NCBI GenBank assembly: GCA_030686995.1
Contig: CM060709.1
Location: forward strand, 20,489,360-20,553,359
DNA length: 64,000 nucleotides
From: Artemisia argyi
Lineage: Eukaryota > Streptophyta > Magnoliopsida > Asterales > Asteraceae
Direction of reading: 5' to 3'
The translations under genes were made by a program, and so were the position numbers. Below are positions 62,541 to 64,000 of this stretch, one piece after another (the stretch's first letter is position 1; every line of letters begins with the position of its first letter). The notes under the pieces are model-generated. The model saw nothing but the letters and a program-made list of their open reading frames with translations, ran no database searches and was not told where the DNA came from.

Positions 62541-62725
62541 TCACATAATCATATATGTAGCTTGAAAAGCTCGAATAGCCACACATGTCCAACCACCAAC
62601 AGCCCCCTCAGAATCAGATACCGATACAGAAGGTGTCTCAACAACTTCAGTAGTAATAACATCAAGGACACAGGAACTGTAAAAGCCAAAAAGAATCACA
62701 GGGATAGAAATCATCCTGTTTAGAA
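62541..62725 (-). pseudogene. exon-like fragment, unrecognised
   Basis: The minus-strand frame reads FLNRMISIPVILFGFYSSCV, LDVITTEVVETPSVSVSDSE and GAVGGWTCVAIRAFQATYM before a stop. The amino-acid mix is protein-like and has no copy elsewhere in the window. The upstream part of the same frame (LFIYLFLIKF) is A/T-run artefact, so an exon may begin near 62725. Function unknown. Confidence 0.35.
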
Positions 62726-63023
62726 AGCTAAATTTAATTAAAAATAAATAAATAAATAAAAAAGACAATTAAGACAAAAATAACAATTAATAGGGTAGTA
62801 ATATAAAAATAAGAGAGATGCAGGCGATGCATCTCACGAAGGTGAATTGTGGAGGATCTCATATCCGAGAAATATATATCACAAAATGTTAGAAATGAAG
62901 CTGAGCGATATTTACGTGAATTGGAGTAGACAACTAGTATGCGTATAACCCAGGGACTACTAATGTAATATTGTAATAGTTGTCTTATGTTTGCCCTATA
63001 TGTTGTCCCAAGTTTCTGATATG
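62726..63023. other. flank of the Copia element, nothing identified
   Basis: AT-rich. It includes the likely five-base target (ATATG read on the plus strand) next to the LTR end; its partner is beyond the window. Confidence 0.4.
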
Positions 63024-63370
63024 TGTTTGGATCGAATGAGTAGAAATGTGATTTTGCAAACAATATAAACAAAGATAACTTATTTATTTCTTCTAACCAT
63101 TGTATGTTACATAATTACAAATACTTATAGGTTTCCGAACGGTATGATGAACCGTTGCAACCCTTCGCTAATAGATGTCTTCAAACCAACATGTCTGTTC
63201 GATTTGGGTGTTGTCCAAGCGACACAACCCTTCACTAAAGTTCCAGAAAATAACTAACTATAACTAACTTAACTAACTTAACCGAATAGCGGTTATAAAG
63301 TTTCTAATCTACAATAATGGTCCTTCACGTTTTTCTTCAAAGCCATGTCGAGATTATCTTTTTGTTTACA
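63024..63370 (-). repeat. 3' LTR of the Copia element (about 347 bp)
   Basis: On the minus strand it starts TGTAAACAAAAAG after AAGGAGGAGAA (polypurine tract, about 63371-63383), has a TATA-like CTATAAGTATTTG (about 63119-63131), and ends GATCCAAACA. The far LTR is not in the window, so the end is inferred. Confidence 0.7.
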
Positions 63371-63389
63371 TTCTCCTCCTTAATCTTGA

Positions 63390-64000
63390 TCATTTGCTTT
63401 GTCCAAGGTCTTGTACTCCGAGCATTTGTCTCATAGCTGTAAACTTGAGTCTTGGTAAAGCTTTTGTTAAGATGTCTGCTCTTTGTAGTTCTCCGCTAAC
63501 GTGTTCCACATTTATATGACCATTCTCTACGCATTCCCGAATGAAATGATAGCGAATGTCTATATGTTTACTCCTTCCATGAAATACTGGGTTCTTTACG
63601 AGTGCTATTGCTGATACGTTGTCAACTCTGAGCGTTATCCTCTTTTCTTCAATTCCAGTCAGTTCACTAAGTAAACGTTTTAACCATAAGGCTTGACATG
63701 CTGCTGCAGTAGCCGCCATGAATTCTGATTCACATGATGATAGCGCCACTGTCGGTTGCTTCTGAGTACACCAGGTAATAGGTGACTCTCCAAAGTAAAA
63801 TACGACTCCAGTAGTTCCTTTTCCTTGATCGGTATTAATTCCATAACTACTGTCACTATAACCTGTTATCTTGCAGCCGCCTTCCTTCTTGTATATGATT
63901 CCATGTTCTTTTGTTCCTTTCACATATCGGATTACTTTTTTCACTGCCTTTAGGTGATGATCCTTCGGGTCTTGCATAAATCTGCTGAGTAGTCCGACTG
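63390..64000 (-). CDS. pol: Copia pol C-terminus (RNase H), partial
   Basis: The frame is open to the right edge (SRFMQDPKDHHLKAVKKVIRY and so on) and ends at stop 63390-63392. RNase H motifs: ITGYSDSSYGINTDQGKGTTG (first catalytic D), PTVALSSCESEFMAATAA (E), LRVDNVSAIALVKNP (D) and HGRSKHIDIRYHFIRECVENG, then DILTKALPRLKFTAMRQMLG. This is the standard C-terminus of plant Copia polyproteins. RT and integrase lie outside the window. No internal stop is seen, so the element may be fairly intact. Confidence 0.93.
   Translation of the reverse strand, partial: VGLLSRFMQDPKDHHLKAVKKVIRYVKGTKEHGIIYKKEGGCKITGYSDSSYGINTDQGKGTTGVVFYFGESPITWCTQKQPTVALSSCESEFMAATAAACQALWLKRLLSELTGIEEKRITLRVDNVSAIALVKNPVFHGRSKHIDIRYHFIRECVENGHINVEHVSGELQRADILTKALPRLKFTAMRQMLGVQDLGQSK

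Larger units (their letters stand above)
63024..64000 (-). mobile_element. Copia LTR retrotransposon, 3' end, running off the right edge
   Basis: Minus-strand element: RNase H end of pol (63390 onward), a polypurine tract, then the 3' LTR. The rest lies beyond 64000. Confidence 0.88.

Noticed and set aside
1..64000. Frames beginning with GTG or TTG taken as starts (for example 7680, 8835, 30581, 56392)
   Set aside because: Plant nuclear genes normally start at ATG. These are continuations of longer frames or exons, so the starts were not accepted.

Overview
The window is nuclear DNA from a flowering plant, almost certainly a eudicot. The evidence is nested LTR retrotransposons of plant-specific lineages (Tat-type and Tekay-type Ty3/Gypsy, and Copia), Harbinger-type and MITE insertions, GT-AG introns, and decayed pieces of a plant TGA-type bZIP gene. 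I cannot name the species; an Asteraceae-like genome is only a guess. There is no bacterial organisation. Most short open frames are chance frames, frames opposite real coding DNA, or UTR-like repeats.

The backbone is a locally amplified repeat built from blocks that I name D (short conserved frame, NPYDEYEL core), M (a ~190-bp MITE), P (UTR/promoter-like), L (AT-rich spacer), H (TIR element with an ALP1/Harbinger-type gene), C (exon-like block for a cysteine-rich peptide) and T (TGA bZIP pseudogene). Three direct copies share the order D-M-P-L-H-D-P-C(-T): copy A at 1.08-4.70 plus 15.08-16.50 kb, copy B at 18.9-24.5 plus 39.55-41.69 kb, copy C at 52.6-61.4 kb. Two further units lack H and keep the pre-insertion site: an inverted one at 16.5-18.9 kb, which makes a large palindrome with copy A, and a direct one at 46.7-50.9 kb.

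Retrotransposons interrupt this array. (1) At 4703-15079 lies a complete Tat-type Ty3/Gypsy element with 496-bp LTRs, a GGGAA target duplication, sense gag-pro-RT-RNaseH-aRH-integrase, and, between pol and the 3' LTR, a four-exon antisense gene with its own TATA box. All three of its introns keep the reading frame, giving about 796 aa. (2) At 24540-39549 lies a small non-autonomous LTR element with ~421-bp LTRs. Its left LTR is split by (3), a 13.8-kb Tekay-type chromovirus at 24758-38541 with 3.6-kb LTRs, an extra open frame upstream of gag, and a gag-pol broken by four stops and one frameshift. Further remains are a Copia LTR at 1-1077, a solo LTR at 20292-20769, a Copia gag remnant with a foldback and an opposed LTR at 41.7-43.9 kb, a Tat-like gag remnant at 44.2-45.0 kb, and the 3' end of a minus-strand Copia element running off the right edge (63024-64000).

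The only host-gene candidate not tied to a repeat is a small two-exon membrane-protein-like gene on the minus strand at 45535-46076. The TGA bZIP, ALP-like and cysteine-rich peptide sequences are duplicated and mostly broken. The most interesting observations are the spliced antisense gene inside the Tat element, the ALP-like gene between long TIRs with its catalytic residues replaced, the amplified six-cysteine peptide exon, and the extra frame in the Tekay element.
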